From positions 1,705,169 through 1,769,168 of the forward strand of contig JAREIK010002254.1 of the NCBI GenBank assembly GCA_029783825.1: DNA of 64,000 nt, in the 5' to 3' direction. The number at the start of each line of letters is the position of its first letter. Positions within the stretch are counted from its first letter, which is position 1. Below, one piece after another: positions 23,760 to 36,109 of the stretch. Below the pieces are notes generated by a model, which did no database searches, was not told the DNA's origin, and saw only the letters and a list, made by a program, of their open reading frames with translations. This DNA is from Sapria himalayana (lineage: Eukaryota; Streptophyta; Magnoliopsida; Malpighiales; Rafflesiaceae). Both the position numbers and the translations under genes were made by a program.

Positions 23760-24981
23760 TATTTGTAAGACATTACATTTACAAGGCAGTTCCCTGTCAC
23801 AAAATTCAGAGCATTATCCTTATTTTAGTTAACCGTGGCGGAAGCCACTCTCTTTGTGATCCTTCATAATTATGTAACAGTGAACAGCAGGCAGACTTTA
23901 CACACTAGCAGGTATACTCATCTCAGCAGCGGGAGGACTCATGGCAGCAACAGATTGCTCTCTGCATTGGTATATGCACTGTGTAAAATTTTTTTTCTCC
24001 CATGGCAGCAACAGACTGTGCTTATGGCAGCAACAGACAGCAACAGACTTCCACAGCTTCTTCTTTATTCTCCAATCATCCTGATTTTTTTGATCGGGCA
24101 GGTTTAGGCAGCTTCTTCCACAGCAACAGACAGCAACAGACTTCCACACCAGCAGGTTTTCAACAGACAGCAACAGACTGCATAGGTCTCTACATCTGTG
24201 TGGAGGCAGTTGTAGCAGAAGCCTGGAGGCAGCATATGGGGATAGTGCTACCCATGTGGTCGGGCCTCTATCTCTCCTCTTCCCCGTGCGTCTGGCTCTT
24301 CTCTTCACATACTTTCTAAAAGGTTTCCAGCCGTCTTCCTTCCTCGTTTATACACTGTTGATCCTGTAACAAAACCAAAGAAAAAAAACGAACGTGCCTA
24401 CAAGATCTTGACACCCTATTACCCTTATCCTTGATTAAACTTATACAACATAAGACTAAAGCTCCACAGACTTGTCGATTTCTCCTCCTTAACAATCTGC
24501 AAGGAAAGTCAGAATACATATTGTCCTGCAAGGATAAAGAGAATATCGAATTCTGCCGAAATGCAGAATTAGCACATATTTTTAGATATGCAGAATTAGC
24601 ACATACTTTCTAAATTACATACATATTATCTTGACACCCTTGCATTTTTAGCTATGCTCTATTCCGCCGAAATGCAGAATTAACACATCCTGCAATGGGA
24701 TCTCCTACATTTATACCCCTTTATTCTTCTTAACATCCTGCAAGGGAAGTCAATATACATCTTTTAAGATAATCACTATTCTACCAAAAAGCAGAGTTAA
24801 GACATTTATAATTCTAAACTGTGTGCTTCTTTTTTAATTTCAAAATTCTAAACTAAGATTTAAGTTTTATTTTATTTTTAAATATGGCTCAATCTCCACC
24901 CTTCCATTCCATTTAATTGTGAGACAGAAATTCTCTGCAATGATGAATTCCTGCTCAATCCAATAGAAAGTTGAGACTTTG
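23760..24981 (-). other. LINE C 3' UTR with internal short repeats
   Basis: Non-coding. Contains several copies of GCAGCAACAGAC (plus-strand reading, 23940-24175) and duplicated TGCAGAATTAGCACAT (about 24570-24680). The apparent frames at 23835-24613 on both strands are translations of these repeats and show no protein family. Confidence 0.7.
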
Positions 24982-26673
24982 TCATACCTTCATGGTCTGT
25001 TTATTTGTTCTAATGTAAGGAAATCCCATTTTATCTAAACATGCTATTCCCTTTAGTTTGTTTGGCATGAATTTCTCATTATATTCAATATCTCCTCTGG
25101 TGGTGCCTATTTTAGATAGACTGTCCGCTAGATTATTAGCTTCTCTATATATGTGTATTATTGAGGCCTTCAGTTCATCCAAAAGACTAAGAATTACTTC
25201 TAGGTCCTCTTCATACCTCCATAATATTTTCTTATTGATTACTGTTTCAACTAGTAATTTTGAGTCTACCTGAACTTCAATGTTTTTAAAGTTTAGCTGC
25301 TTACATATCTCTAACCCTGATTTTAATGCTCTAATTTCAGATTCTAAAGCCGAGGAGGCTCTACTAGATCTAGTGAAAGCTCTCTGTACTGTCCCTGTAT
25401 GATCTCTTATTACCCCGCCTCCTCCTGCTATTCCAGTGTCCCTGCTAAAACTCCCATCCGTATTAAGTGAGAGTTTGCCAACCGGCGGAGCATTCCAGTA
25501 TATACATTTAGCCCATTGCTATTTTAAGACTTTATATGTGAGATCCCATTCTTTCTCAAGCTTCTTTTCTTGTTTCATTTCCTGTATTACTATCGGTTTT
25601 ATTATTGATATATTACATATCTTCTTTCTAATATCTTTTATAATTTCTGTTAAATTCATCCTTATATTTTCAAATTTACTTTTGTTTCGAGATTTCCATA
25701 TGCACCAAATAATTAGATGCGGCAGTTTCTGATTAAGCCATTTCCTTGTGGGGCTTTTTGTGTTTTCTTTTTCCCATTTTTTAACTTTATCTATTAATCC
25801 ATCATCTATTTTACATATTCTTTTTTCCCCTTCCATCTCTCTCCATATTTCTGCTGCGATGGGTCCATTAGAAAGCAAATGATCAGTTGTTTCAACTGCT
25901 TGTGAACAGCATTCGCATCTTGATGCCATGTTTATCCCTTTCTTTTGTATATTTCTATCTACCGGTATAGCATTCATTACAGCCTTCCATGTGAAGGAGC
26001 GGATTTTTTGCGGGATGTTTTCTTGCCATACCCATTTAAATAGAGTTTGAGCCGGTTTTTTCTTTCTAACCAAATCTTTTTCCGACTTGAGGGAAAAGTT
26101 TCCTTGTGGTGTTAACTTCCATTTCCAGCCACTCTTCTTTAGTATAGAGTGTGAGTCTACTATCTCTTTCCATTGACTTCCAACTGTTCGAAACTTTCTT
26201 AGAGGTCTTATTCTTATTATCTAAATATTTTACCCACATATATTTAGCCCAAAGATTATCACTTTCTTTAAGTCTCCACCAGCTTTTACAGTCCCAGGCA
26301 GCTACCGAGTCCTGGAGGCTCATTAGACCTAATCATGCTTCCTCTTTTGGGTAACAGATACTTTTCCAGTCCTTCCAGTGTAGTTTATTTCTGCCTTGTT
26401 TTTTACCCCATAAGAAGTTAGCCATTTCTGATTCGAGTTTTTTTATAAATTTTTTAGGGGGATGTATCACTGATAAAATGTGTGTTAGTGTGCTTTGTAA
26501 TACATGTGAAAACAGCATAATCCTCCCCCCAAATCCCAGGAGCTCTTCTTTCCATCCTGCTATTTTCTTTCTTAGCTTTTCTTGAAGATAAGTTAGATAT
26601 TATTCCTTCAACCTCCCCTCATATATCGGACAACCTAGATACATTAATGCCCCTTTAATTTCTGCAAAACCTG
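24982..26673 (-). pseudogene. LINE C ORF2, C-terminal half
   Basis: Reading the minus strand: RT C-terminal/thumb region (GCPIYEGR, KIAGWKEELL, MLFSHVLQSTLTHIL, FLWGKKQGRNKLHWKDW), then WWRLKESDNLWAKYM, zf-RVT (26073-25519: LFKWVWQENIPQKIRSFTWK, SRCECC, HLLSNG, IIWCIWKSRNKSKFE), and RNase H. The RNase H frame is fully open from NTDGSF (about 25465) to the stop at 24982, with SEIRAL, QVDSKLL and ANNLADSL carrying the acidic residues. It is the best preserved RNase H with LINE F, but the RT catalytic core was never copied, so it is not autonomous. Confidence 0.87.
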
Positions 26674-28955
26674 TAAAAATAGATTAATGATTGAGAATAT
26701 AAGATTAGCTTCAGAAATGATGAAAGAAATATCAATTAAAACTAGAGGAATTAACTTAGTAGTGAAACTATATTTATCCAAAGCATTCGATAGGGTAGAA
26801 TGGGATATACTCTACTTTGCTCTAAGAAAATTTGGTTTTTCGGAATCATGCATTGATTTGATATACAGGTGTGTTTTGAGTGTATTGGTGAAAGTTATTG
26901 TGAATGGTAAGAAAAGTGAAAAGTTTAAGCCAAAAAGTGGGTTAAGACAAGGCACCCACTGTCTCTTTTATTATTTGCTATTTATTTAGAATTACTAATT
27001 CTTAGCTTAAACATGAGAATGCTAGAAGGTAAAATACTTTCTTTTAGGCAACCAAAAAACACTCTAAGAATATGCTGTTAAGTCTATGCTAAAGATGTGA
27101 TAATTTTCACAAATAAAAGTAGTAGATCTTTGATGAATTTAATGGAGCTTGTACAAATGTTAGAAATAGAAACATGGCAAAAAGTGAATAAAAATAAGTG
27201 TTAGTTCATGTTAGCATCAAAATCTTTAGAGAAAGTAGCTAATAAGTTTTAAAACATCATAGGCTTCACACAAAACAAATGTTCTTTAATGTATCTGGGT
27301 TGTCCTATATATGAGGGCGAACTTAGAGATAAACATTTAATTTTTTTTATAAGATAAAATGAGAAAGAAAATAGTAGGCTGGAAAGAATAATAATTTGGA
27401 TTTGGGGGTAGAATTACTTTAATTTGTCATGTAATCCAAACCATGCTGGTCCATATCTTATCAGTCATCCATCCTCTGAAGTGCTTTATTAAGAAATTAG
27501 AAATGGAAATGGCTAATTTTTTATGGGGTAAAAAATACGAAAGACCGAAGCTCCATTGGAAGCACTAGAAAGATATTTGTTATCCAAAAGATGAAGTCAG
27601 GATTAGGAAGAATTAGTTTACAAGATATGGCAACTGAATGGGATTGTTTAGGATGGTGGAGATTAAAAGAAAATAATAGTTTATGGTCCAAGTATATGAA
27701 AGCTAAATATGGATGGGATAAGGACAAGTATTTGAAGAAGGCCTCAAATAATTGGAAAGCACTAGTAAAATAGAAAAATATAGTTGAAGCACATTCGACA
27801 CAGGAAAAAGTGGCTGGAAATGAACACTTAAACCACAAGGAACATTCGCATTAAAATCGACTAAAGAATTGATAAGAAAGAAAAAACTTGCACAATCACT
27901 TTTCAAATGGGCTTGGAAGGCAAATATCTAGAAAAAAATGAACTCGCATGCATGGAAAGCTATTTCTAATGCTGTATCAGTTGATACTAATGTTCAAAGA
28001 AAAGGCATAAAGATGCTATCCAGATGTGAATGCTATTTTGAGGCAATAGAAACAATAGATCATTTATACTCAGAAGGGAAAATTGCAGCAGACATCTGGA
28101 AGAAACTGGAGAAATAAAACCAAATTAGTGGCAAATGTGTAGGATTAGTAGATAGAATTAACAAGTGGGAAAGGGAATCCTCAAGAAGCCCAATTAGGAA
28201 ATGGCTTATTGTAAATCTCCCACATATAATCATTTGGTGCTTATGGAAAGCAAGAAATAAAAGTAGATTTGAGGAAATAAAGATGGATTCAGCTGAAATT
28301 TTAAAGAATACTAGAAAGGAAATTAATAATATATTCTGTACAAGGCCTATTATGATTGAAGATACGATGGTAGATAGAATAGTAAAGAACACATGGGAGC
28401 TAGCTAATAAAAAGATTAAGATAAATAGGGTAAGAAGCATAAGATGGAACAAGCTGACCACGGGTAAGCTTTCTTTTAACATGGATGGTAGTTTTAGCAG
28501 AGATATAGGGGCAGCAGGGGGGGGGGGGGGGGGAGTAATAAGGAATTCTCAAAGAAATATCATTAAAGCTTTTTCTCCTCCCTACAATGTCTCTTCGGCT
28601 CTTCACTCGGAAATCTGTGCATAAAAAGAGGATTATACATTTGTAATAATCTAGGATTAAAAAACTTACAAAATTAGGTAGATTCCAAGTTATTGATGGA
28701 TCTGATAAATAATAGAATAACTTTATGGAGATATGCGGAGGAGATTGAGATAATTATAAACCTCATGGTAGAATTGAATGCATCGATATCGCAAATATAT
28801 AGGGAAGCAAACGCACTTGCAGATAATTTAGCTAGAATAGGTTTACTTAAAGGAGACAATGAGTATACTGAGGATACTATACCATAAAAACTAAAAGGAC
28901 TAGCTAGACTAGATAGGATCGTGTTCCCTTATGTAAGGATTAAAAAAGGTAGGAT
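26674..28955 (+). pseudogene. LINE B ORF2, C-terminal part (RT to RNase H)
   Basis: Resumes in RT exactly after the duplicated target: MIENIRLASEMMKE, LSKAFDRVEWDILYF, SGLRQGT, then stops. The YADD box is altered (VYAKDVII at about 27090). Then MYLGCPIYEGE, FLWGKKYERPKLHWK, WWRLKENNSLWSKYM, a diverged zf-RVT (SRCECYF, HLYSEG, IIWCLWKARNKS) and RNase H (NMDGSFSRD at about 28480, a 17-G run, EIC, DSKLLMDL, ANALADNL). Terminal VRIKKGRI stop near 28958. Many stops and frameshifts. Confidence 0.85.
28517..28533 (+). repeat. 17-G run in LINE B RNase H glycine codons
   Basis: In the sister copies this stretch is a GGAGGAGG-type glycine run (LINE C AGGGGVIRD). In LINE B it has become 17 consecutive G, still read as Gly in the local frame. 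Likely slippage expansion within the codon run. Confidence 0.85.
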
Positions 28956-29984
28956 ATGAGAGCTACTGAAAATGTTTAAAAAGTTGCTTATTATCAATAT
29001 GGCTTGCAGTTTTTTATATGCAAGAATTTTATTCTGCATTAATTTTAACTTTCTTCTTTTCTGTTTTGCAAACAAGGGGGATTAGGGAATGGGGTAGGTA
29101 GGTTTTTTGGTATTTTTGGTGTGTGGAGGGGGTAGGATTAGGTGCTGTCAGTGAATCGGTGAAGAGCTGCACATAACCTATAAAGGGAGCAAAGTGGCAG
29201 GAAGTGCAGAATTTAGTGTTCTGCATTAGCTTGTTCTGTAAAAGTAGTTTGTAAAGTGCAACATTAAGAATGTGTAACTTTGAAGGTGTTGTGTTTGGCT
29301 GGTATGTAAATTAGTAGAATCAGAAGGCCACTTATTAAGGGCTATGTTAGTGTCTATTTTTTCAGCAAGAGCATGGAGGTTCTAGAGAGTGGCGGATAGA
29401 TCAAGATAATGGAAGAATAAAAATAGTAATGGGGAGGAGTAGAGTTGCAGATAGTTTCAACAAGGAGGCTTAAATTTTATTGTTAGTATATATGTTGAAA
29501 TTATAAGGGTAAAGTGGGGGGTTAAGGGCTGTCATAGGTATGATGCAGAAATTAGGCTGGCAAGTGGCATCCGAAAAAATGAAGGCACAAGCAATTATGC
29601 AGCACAAAGGTTTTGGTAAAGCAGCAGGGGACAACAAGGTAGCACAAAGAAGGTTACCTTGAATAGTGGTAGAGGACATGTGGGTAAGTTGAAAGCACAA
29701 TAAAGAGAGAAGGTGATATCCTGCATAACCAGGTTAAGCAAAAAGATATCCAAATTCATTTGAAGTGAAGAGAGAAAGCTCATAGAAAATGGAAGGCCTC
29801 ACAGAGCTTTTATAGTATCAAATTGTGTTATTTTCAGAAAGTCCTTTTCATTATTGTTTAATTTTTAAATAGTTACTACTAGAGTCTAGGAAGGGGTATA
29901 AGGGGGAAAAGGGTAGTTGTTAGTTTGTACCAATGGTATTCCTCCACCAAAAGAGAGGGGTATAATTAATAAACAACTTTTTCA
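28956..29984 (+). other. LINE B 3' UTR
   Basis: About 1.0 kb without coding sequence. G-rich stretches and TGCAGAATTTAGTGTTCTGC recall the LINE C 3' UTR. It ends GGGTAGTTGTTAGTTTGTAC, CAATGGTATTCCTCC, AAAAGAGAGGGG, AATTAATAAACAA, CTTTTTCAAAA and passes into array A4. Confidence 0.75.
29940..29959 (+). other. LINE 3'-terminal stem-loop (LINE B)
   Basis: TCCTC (29940-29944) pairs with GAGGG (29955-29959); loop CACCAAAAGA. Consensus form. Confidence 0.6.
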
Positions 29985-32130
29985 AAATAAAAAGATTAAG
30001 AAGAATAAAAAGAAAAAGAAGAATATGAAGAATAAGAAGAATTAAAAGAATAAGAAGTAGAATATGAATAAGAATTATAAGAAGAATAATAAGAATAAAA
30101 AGAATAAAAAGAATAAAAAGAATAAAAAGAATAAGAAGAATAAAAAGAATAAGAAGAATAAATAGAATAAGAAGAATAAATAGAATAAGAAGAATAGAAA
30201 GAATGAGAAGAATAGGATGAATAAGAAAAAAAGGAAAAATAAGAAAAATAATAAGAATAAGAAGAATAGGAAGAAAAAAAAATAGGAAGAATAAATAAAA
30301 TAGGAAGAATAAGAAGAATAGAAAGAATAAAAAGAATAGGAATAATAAAATGAATAAGAAGAATAAGAAAAATAAGAAAAATAAGAAAAATAAGAAGAAT
30401 AAGAAGAATAAAAAGAATAAAAAAATAAGAAGAATAAGAAGAAGAAAAAATATTAAGTAGAATAAGAATAAAAAGAATATAAAGAATAAGAAGAATAAAA
30501 ATAAAGAAAATAAGAATAAGAAGAATAAGAGATCAAGAAGAACAATAAGAATAAGAAGAAAAAAGAAATAGAAGAATTAGAAGAATTAGAAGAATAAAAA
30601 GAATAAGAAGTAGAATATGAATAAGAAGTATGAGAAGAATAAGAATAATAAGAAAAATAAGAAGAATAAGAAGAAAAAAAAGAATAAGAAGAATAAGAAG
30701 AATAAGAAGAATAAGAAGAATAAGAAGAATAAAGAGAATAAGAAGAATAAGAAGAGTAATATAAATAAGAAGTATCAGAACAATAAAAAGAATAAGAAGA
30801 ATAAGAAGAATAAGAAGATTAACAAAGATTAGAATAATAATAAGAATAAAAAGAATAAAAAGAATAAGAATAATATGAAGAAAATGAATAATATGAAGAA
30901 TAAGAAGAATATGAAGAAAATGAATAATATGAAGAATATGAATAATAAGAAGAATATGAAGAATAAGAAGAATAAGAAGAATAAGAAAAATAAGAAGAAA
31001 AAAAATTAAGTAGAATAAGAATAAAAAGAATATAAGGAATAAGAAGAATAAGAATAAAAAAAATAAGAATAAGAAGAATAAGAGGTCAAGAAGAACAATA
31101 AGAATAAGAAGAATAAAAAGATAATGAAGAATAAAAAGAAAAAAAGAATAAGAAGAATTAGAAGAATAAAAAGAATAAGAAGTAGAATATGAATAAGATG
31201 TATGAGAATAATAAGAAAAATAAGAAAAATAAGAAGAATAAAAAGAATAAAAAGAATAAAGAGAATAATAAGAATAAGAAGAGTAATGGAAATAAGAAGT
31301 ATCAGAAGAAAAAAAAAGAATAAGAAGATTAAAAAATATTTTATAATAAGAAGAATAAAAAGAAAAAAATAATAAGAATAATATGAAGAAAATGAATAAT
31401 ATGAAGAATAAGAAGAATAAGAAGAATAAGAAAAATAAAAAGAATAATTAGAATAAGAAGAATGAGAAGAATAAAAAGAATAAGAAGAATATGAAGATTA
31501 AGAAGAATAAGAAAGATAATAAGAATTAGAATAATACGAATAATAAGAATAACAAGAATAATAAGAATAATAAGAAAAATAAGAAAAATAAAAAGAATAA
31601 GAAGAATAGAACAAATAAGAAGAATGCGAAGAATTTGAAGAATAAAAAGAATAAGAAGAATACGAAGAAAAATAAGAATAAGAAGAATAAGAAGAATAAA
31701 AAGAATGAGAAGAATAAGAAGAATACGAAGAATATGAAAAATAAGAAGAATAAGAAGAATAACAATAATAAGAAGAATAATAAGAAAAAGAAGAAGAATA
31801 AAAATAATAAGAAAAATAACAAGAATAAAAGAATAAGATAAAGAAGAATATGAAGAATCAGAAGATTAAGGAGTATAAAAATAATAAGATGTATAAGGAG
31901 TATACGAAGAATAGGAACTATAAAAAGAATAATAAGAATTCGAAAAATAAAAATAATAAGAAAAGTATGAAGAATAAAAAGAATAAAAAGAATATGAAGA
32001 ATAAAAAGATAATGAAGAATAATAAGAAGAATAAAAGAAAAAGAAGAATTAGAAGAATAAGACAAATTAGAAGAATAAGACGAATTAGAAGAATAAGAAG
32101 AATATAAAGAATAAGAAGAATACAAAGAAT
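29985..32130 (+). repeat. purine array A4 with ~553-bp higher-order repeat
   Basis: About 2.1 kb of 9-bp units. Landmark GAAGTAGAATATGAATAAGA starts at 30054, 30607 and 31179 (steps 553 and 572). Landmark GAGATCAAGAAGAACAATAA (GAGGTC in the second) starts at 30529 and 31082 (step 553). The array therefore contains about two to three copies of a long composite unit. It ends at the 5' edge of module M2. Confidence 0.93.
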
Positions 32131-33256
32131 TAGAAGTATCTTATAGGATGCATAGTATATCCTAGTTATGTGGGATGTACATATTGTTTAGTTTTACTAG
32201 TATTAGTTTTGAATAGATAATAGACTATACGTTTAGATGGGAATACATATGTGTGGGTGTGGGAGTTAGGGGAATAGTTGATGCTTTGGTTTGTATTCTG
32301 GTAACAAACAGAGGTAGTAGGGATTTGCTAAGCTTACAAAAGTGGATCAAATATGGAAAGGATGTAGATGAATGAAAATCTAAATAAATAAATGGAGTAG
32401 GAAATAGCCTCTACTTTAGCCATAAATATAGTGAAGGCTTTTAAAGGAGTTGGGAAGTGTTTGGGCATGTACCAAAAAATTATGGGAGAAACATGTGATA
32501 TGGTTGTTGTGTTTGAATGGATACATGTATATTTGTTTTCCAGGCAAGTCACAAGGTAATGGAGGCTTAACTGAAGACAAGGTAATTCTACTGGATTTGG
32601 CTAATGATGGGAGGAGGGACAAATGGCTATGCTTGCAGCAATTCAACGTAGTAGGGCATGAAAATTATAATAAAATCAGAGTGTTTAATTTGAAATTAAA
32701 TTTTGTTATATTTTTTTCTATTTTTCTGTTTTTGAAAATTGTAAAGGGATAAAAGGAGAAATAGGTGGGTTGAATGGTTGTGGCATGGATAAGCTTGGTA
32801 GTTTTCTGTTTTGTTTTGAGTAGCTTTAAAGAAGAATTCTTGACAGAGTAGTAAGGGAGCTTGCTAGGAGAATTGGTGGAGTCTAGTAAATTGCTTTGGG
32901 TGGTTTCTCGTCTTGCTGTTTGGCATGTATAAATAGTATTGGAGGGGGTCTTTAAAGCTCGAGGAAGGATGAGGAAAGAAAAGGTTGAGGATAAAAAAGT
33001 CTTAGAACGAGGCTAAAAAGATTTATATAGTAGATTATTAATGATGGTGATAGTTTTATCAATCATAGGCAGGAATATAAGAAAGTCTGCAACTAAGAAA
33101 AACTTGTTCTATTTAGATAAGGTTATACTTGTTTCATACTTATTTCTAGATTAGTTGATGGGTATGGATATAAAAGAGGAAAGGGTAGCAAGAACTAGTT
33201 TGTAAAAAAAAGTATTCCTCTGCAAAAGAGAGAGTTATATTAATAAAACAAAACCA
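32131..33256 (+). mobile_element. LINE 3' fragment or non-autonomous derivative, module M2
   Basis: Second copy of the ~1.1-kb module M1, same orientation, flanked by arrays A4 and A5. The 5' edges of M1 and M2 are both preceded by AGAATAC-AAGAATTAGA. Differences are scattered substitutions and small indels. No frame has protein-family similarity; the frame at 32450-32752 is not conserved in M1. Confidence 0.7.
33218..33230 (+). other. LINE 3'-terminal stem-loop (M2)
   Basis: CTCT (33218-33221) with AGAG (33227-33230) around GCAAA: the shifted register also seen in LINE A. One loop base is missing relative to consensus. Confidence 0.45.
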
Positions 33257-33667
33257 TAAAAAAAATAAAGAATGAGAAAAATAAAAAGAATAAGAGAATT
33301 AGAAAAATAAAAATATAATGAATAATAAGAAGAGTAAGAAGAAAAAAAAGATAGAGAAGCTTAGGAAGAAAAAGAAGATTAAAAATATTAAGAAGAATAG
33401 GAAGAAAAAGAAGAATATGAAGAAAATGAAAAATATGAATAATAAGAAAAAAGGAATAATAAGAAAAATAAGAAGAATAAAAAGAAAAAGAAGAAAAAGA
33501 AGAATAGCAAGAATAAGTAGAATAAGAAAAATAAAAAGAATAAGAAGAATATGAAGAATATGAAGAATAAGAAGAATAAGAAGAATAAGAAGAATAAGAA
33601 GAATAAAAATAAAAAGAAGAATAATAAAAATAATAAAAATAATAAAAATAAGAAGAGAATAATAAAA
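33257..33667 (+). repeat. purine array A5, 9-bp unit
   Basis: About 0.41 kb from the A-run of M2 to the truncated 5' edge of LINE E. AAGAATAAG units with AAAAAGAAG and AATATGAAG variants. Confidence 0.93.
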
Positions 33668-36109
33668 AATGATAAGATTAGTGATAGATAATGCTATTCA
33701 GTCTAAAGATGACATAGATATTGAAAATAGGAGAATAGAAATTATTAATAGGGAATGGGCCATAGAGGAATTGAAAATTATAAGCTTACAATTGCCTAAC
33801 ATCTTCAAGAAAGGAAAGTCTTAAATAATTTACAGCCCTAACTTCACAAAAAAGGCAAGAAACTCAAACAAATACTTAAACAAAATTTATGAGACAAGTA
33901 CAAAACCATAGCTCAACTAAAATCTTTAAACAATGTTTAGATACTTATTTTTGAATATTCATGGAATAGCCAACTTCCCATCTTTAAACAGGTTAAAAAA
34001 ATAATAAGATTATACTATGTTTAACTAATAATATTAGCCGAACCAATGGTTGATAAAAATCTGCTGGAACATTACAAAAATAAGTTAGGTTTCATGAATG
34101 CCTTCTTTAATAAAGCTAGTAAAATATGGGTTTTGTGGAAAGATTTTTTAGATATTACAAATATTCAGGAATATGAACAAATAATAAATCTCAGCCTAAA
34201 CAGATCTAAACTGGGAATCATATCAGTAGTTTATGCTAATAATTTTAAACAAAAAAAAACCTATGGAAAATCATAGATGAAATAGGATTAAAAAATATAC
34301 CTTGAATAATATGAGGAGACTTTTATAGTATTAGAAATTCATCAAAAAAAAGATGGCAGACCAATAAATCTACATGCTAGCGAGCACTTCAATGAATTAG
34401 TCACTAGATGTAATTTATTGGAAGCTAACTTTTTATGCTCAAACTTTACATGGACAAATAATAAAAAAAAGAAATTAGCTATCTGGTCTAAACTGGATAG
34501 AGTCATCTCCAATTCTAAGTGGCTAGATTCCTTTGGAAATATAGTAGTCAAACACCTAAACAGAACCTATTCAAATCATAACCCTCTCTTTATATCCCAT
34601 CAAAAAATAGAAACTAAAAATACATCATTTAATTTTTAGAATGTGTGATGCCTGCATGATGACTTCCAGACATTATGAAAGAGTCTTGGATGCAGCTAAT
34701 AAAAGGTAACCCAAATCAGATTCTCACTATTAAATAAGATAGGCTGAGATTTTGTTTAATAACCTAGAATAAAAATATGTTTGGTAACATTAATAAAAAG
34801 ATCATAGAAATAAAATAAAAAATTGATAATATGGAACAAGAACATGATAGGCATCATAGCACAAGCAATCTTTGTGATCTTAATAAAGCACAAGGTGAAC
34901 TTAAATAATATTACACATGGAAGAGATTTTCTGGAAATAGAGAGCAAAAGTAAAATTATTAAAAAAGGAAACACAAAATGTTTTAATTTGGTTTCGAAAA
35001 TTAAGAATCATAAATATAAGATAAATGGAATAAAAAATAATGAAGAAATATGGTTAGAAAATAAGAAAGATATTAAAGATACTCTTGAAGGCATATATAA
35101 AATATTACTTTTCAAAAAAAATAAAATGAAAGGGCATAATTTTTTGCAAAACATAAATAATAGAATTAATAATGAAGATAATAAGAAGCTAATGGAATTC
35201 TTTGAAGAGGAAGAAATCAAAAACACTATCTATAACATGGATAAGGATAGTGTAGCTGGACCAAATGGCTAGAATATCATGTTTTTCCAAGCATGCTGGT
35301 ATATAATTAAACAAGATATTATTCATGTCATTCATTGGTTCTTTTGTGGAGCAAAAATTAATAAAAAGTGAGCTCTAACTCACATAGTCCTTATTCCTAA
35401 AAAAGAAAAACCTCTGAGGGGGAGAGAACTACTAACCTATTAGTCTATGTAATTCTATATATAAAATCCTAGTGAAACTATTGCAAAATAGACTAGGACT
35501 TATACTTCCTAAAATTATTTCAATTGAACAATTAGTTTTTATGAAAAAAAAATTGATCTTGGCGAATATATGTCTGTCTAAAGATCATATGAAAGAGTTA
35601 TCCTCCAAACTAGATGACATAATGTAATTTTCAAACTAGACCGATCGAAAGCCTTTGATAGAGTAGACTAGCAAGTTTAATGTTTACCATTAGAAAAATG
35701 AGTTTTGTAGAAGCATGGATTGATTTAATTTTTAGATGCATCTCTAGTACTTGGTTCATAATTTTTATAAACGAGGAGAAGGGTAAAGAGTTTAAGCCCA
35801 AATGAGGGCTAAGAGAGATCTCCTATCACCTTCTCTTTTTAACATATATTTGGAATTATTTATTGTTAATTTGAATATTAAAATAAATAAAGGGGACATA
35901 TCCACTTTCAGGCAATCAAAAGAAATGTCTCAAATAAGTTGTCTAGCATATGCAGATGACATCATATTTTTCACCAATGGAAATAATAGATCTATAATGA
36001 ACTTAATAAAAATTTTCAAAACAATAGAAGAAGAAACAAGTATGGTGCTAAATTGAAATAAATGTCAATTTAAAATATCAAAGAAAGCTCCTCTCAGCCT
36101 AGTCCATTT
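33668..36109 (+). pseudogene. LINE E, first part: ORF1 end and ORF2 to RT
   Basis: 5'-truncated. ORF1 survives only as its C-terminus (EWAIEELKIISLQL, ARNSNKYLNKIYET). ORF2 starts FRYLFLNIHGIANFPSLN (about 33942); the endonuclease is degraded (IWGDFYSIRN with the first position a stop; FLCSNFTWTNN; HLNRTYSNH). RT has VAGPNG followed by TAG at 35270, LIPKKEK, SKAFDRVD, LSPSLFNIYLELFIVN and an intact LAYADDIIFFTNG at about 35940. The frame is interrupted at 36110 by an LTR element and resumes at 42988. Confidence 0.85.

Larger units (their letters stand above)
23673..26673 (-). mobile_element. LINE C, 5'-truncated antisense insertion, 12-bp TSD
   Basis: About 3.0 kb on the minus strand: 3' half of ORF2 (26673-24982), a 1.3-kb 3' UTR, then a short poly(A) seen as T9 at the left edge. 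Its 3' end has the family signature (TTGTAAAGGTTTTCCTCC, GTGAGGG, CTTTAATAAA) but ends in plain A with no 9-bp array. It is cut 5' inside the RT C-terminal region (ALMYLGCPIYEGR). It must be younger than LINE B. Confidence 0.92.
20806..29984 (+). mobile_element. LINE B, 5'-truncated, split by antisense LINE C
   Basis: Begins inside ORF1, at the FSHDRP region equivalent to position ~10160 of LINE A, and continues through ORF1, ORF2 and 3' UTR to the terminal signature at 29910-29984. Removing LINE C (23673-26673) leaves about 6.2 kb. It lies between arrays A3 and A4, same orientation as the other array-bound copies. Confidence 0.88.

Noticed and set aside
23835..24613. Several 60-136 aa frames with Gln/Ser/Cys-rich sequence
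   Set aside because: They fall in the 3' UTR of antisense LINE C, contain short internal repeats and match no family.
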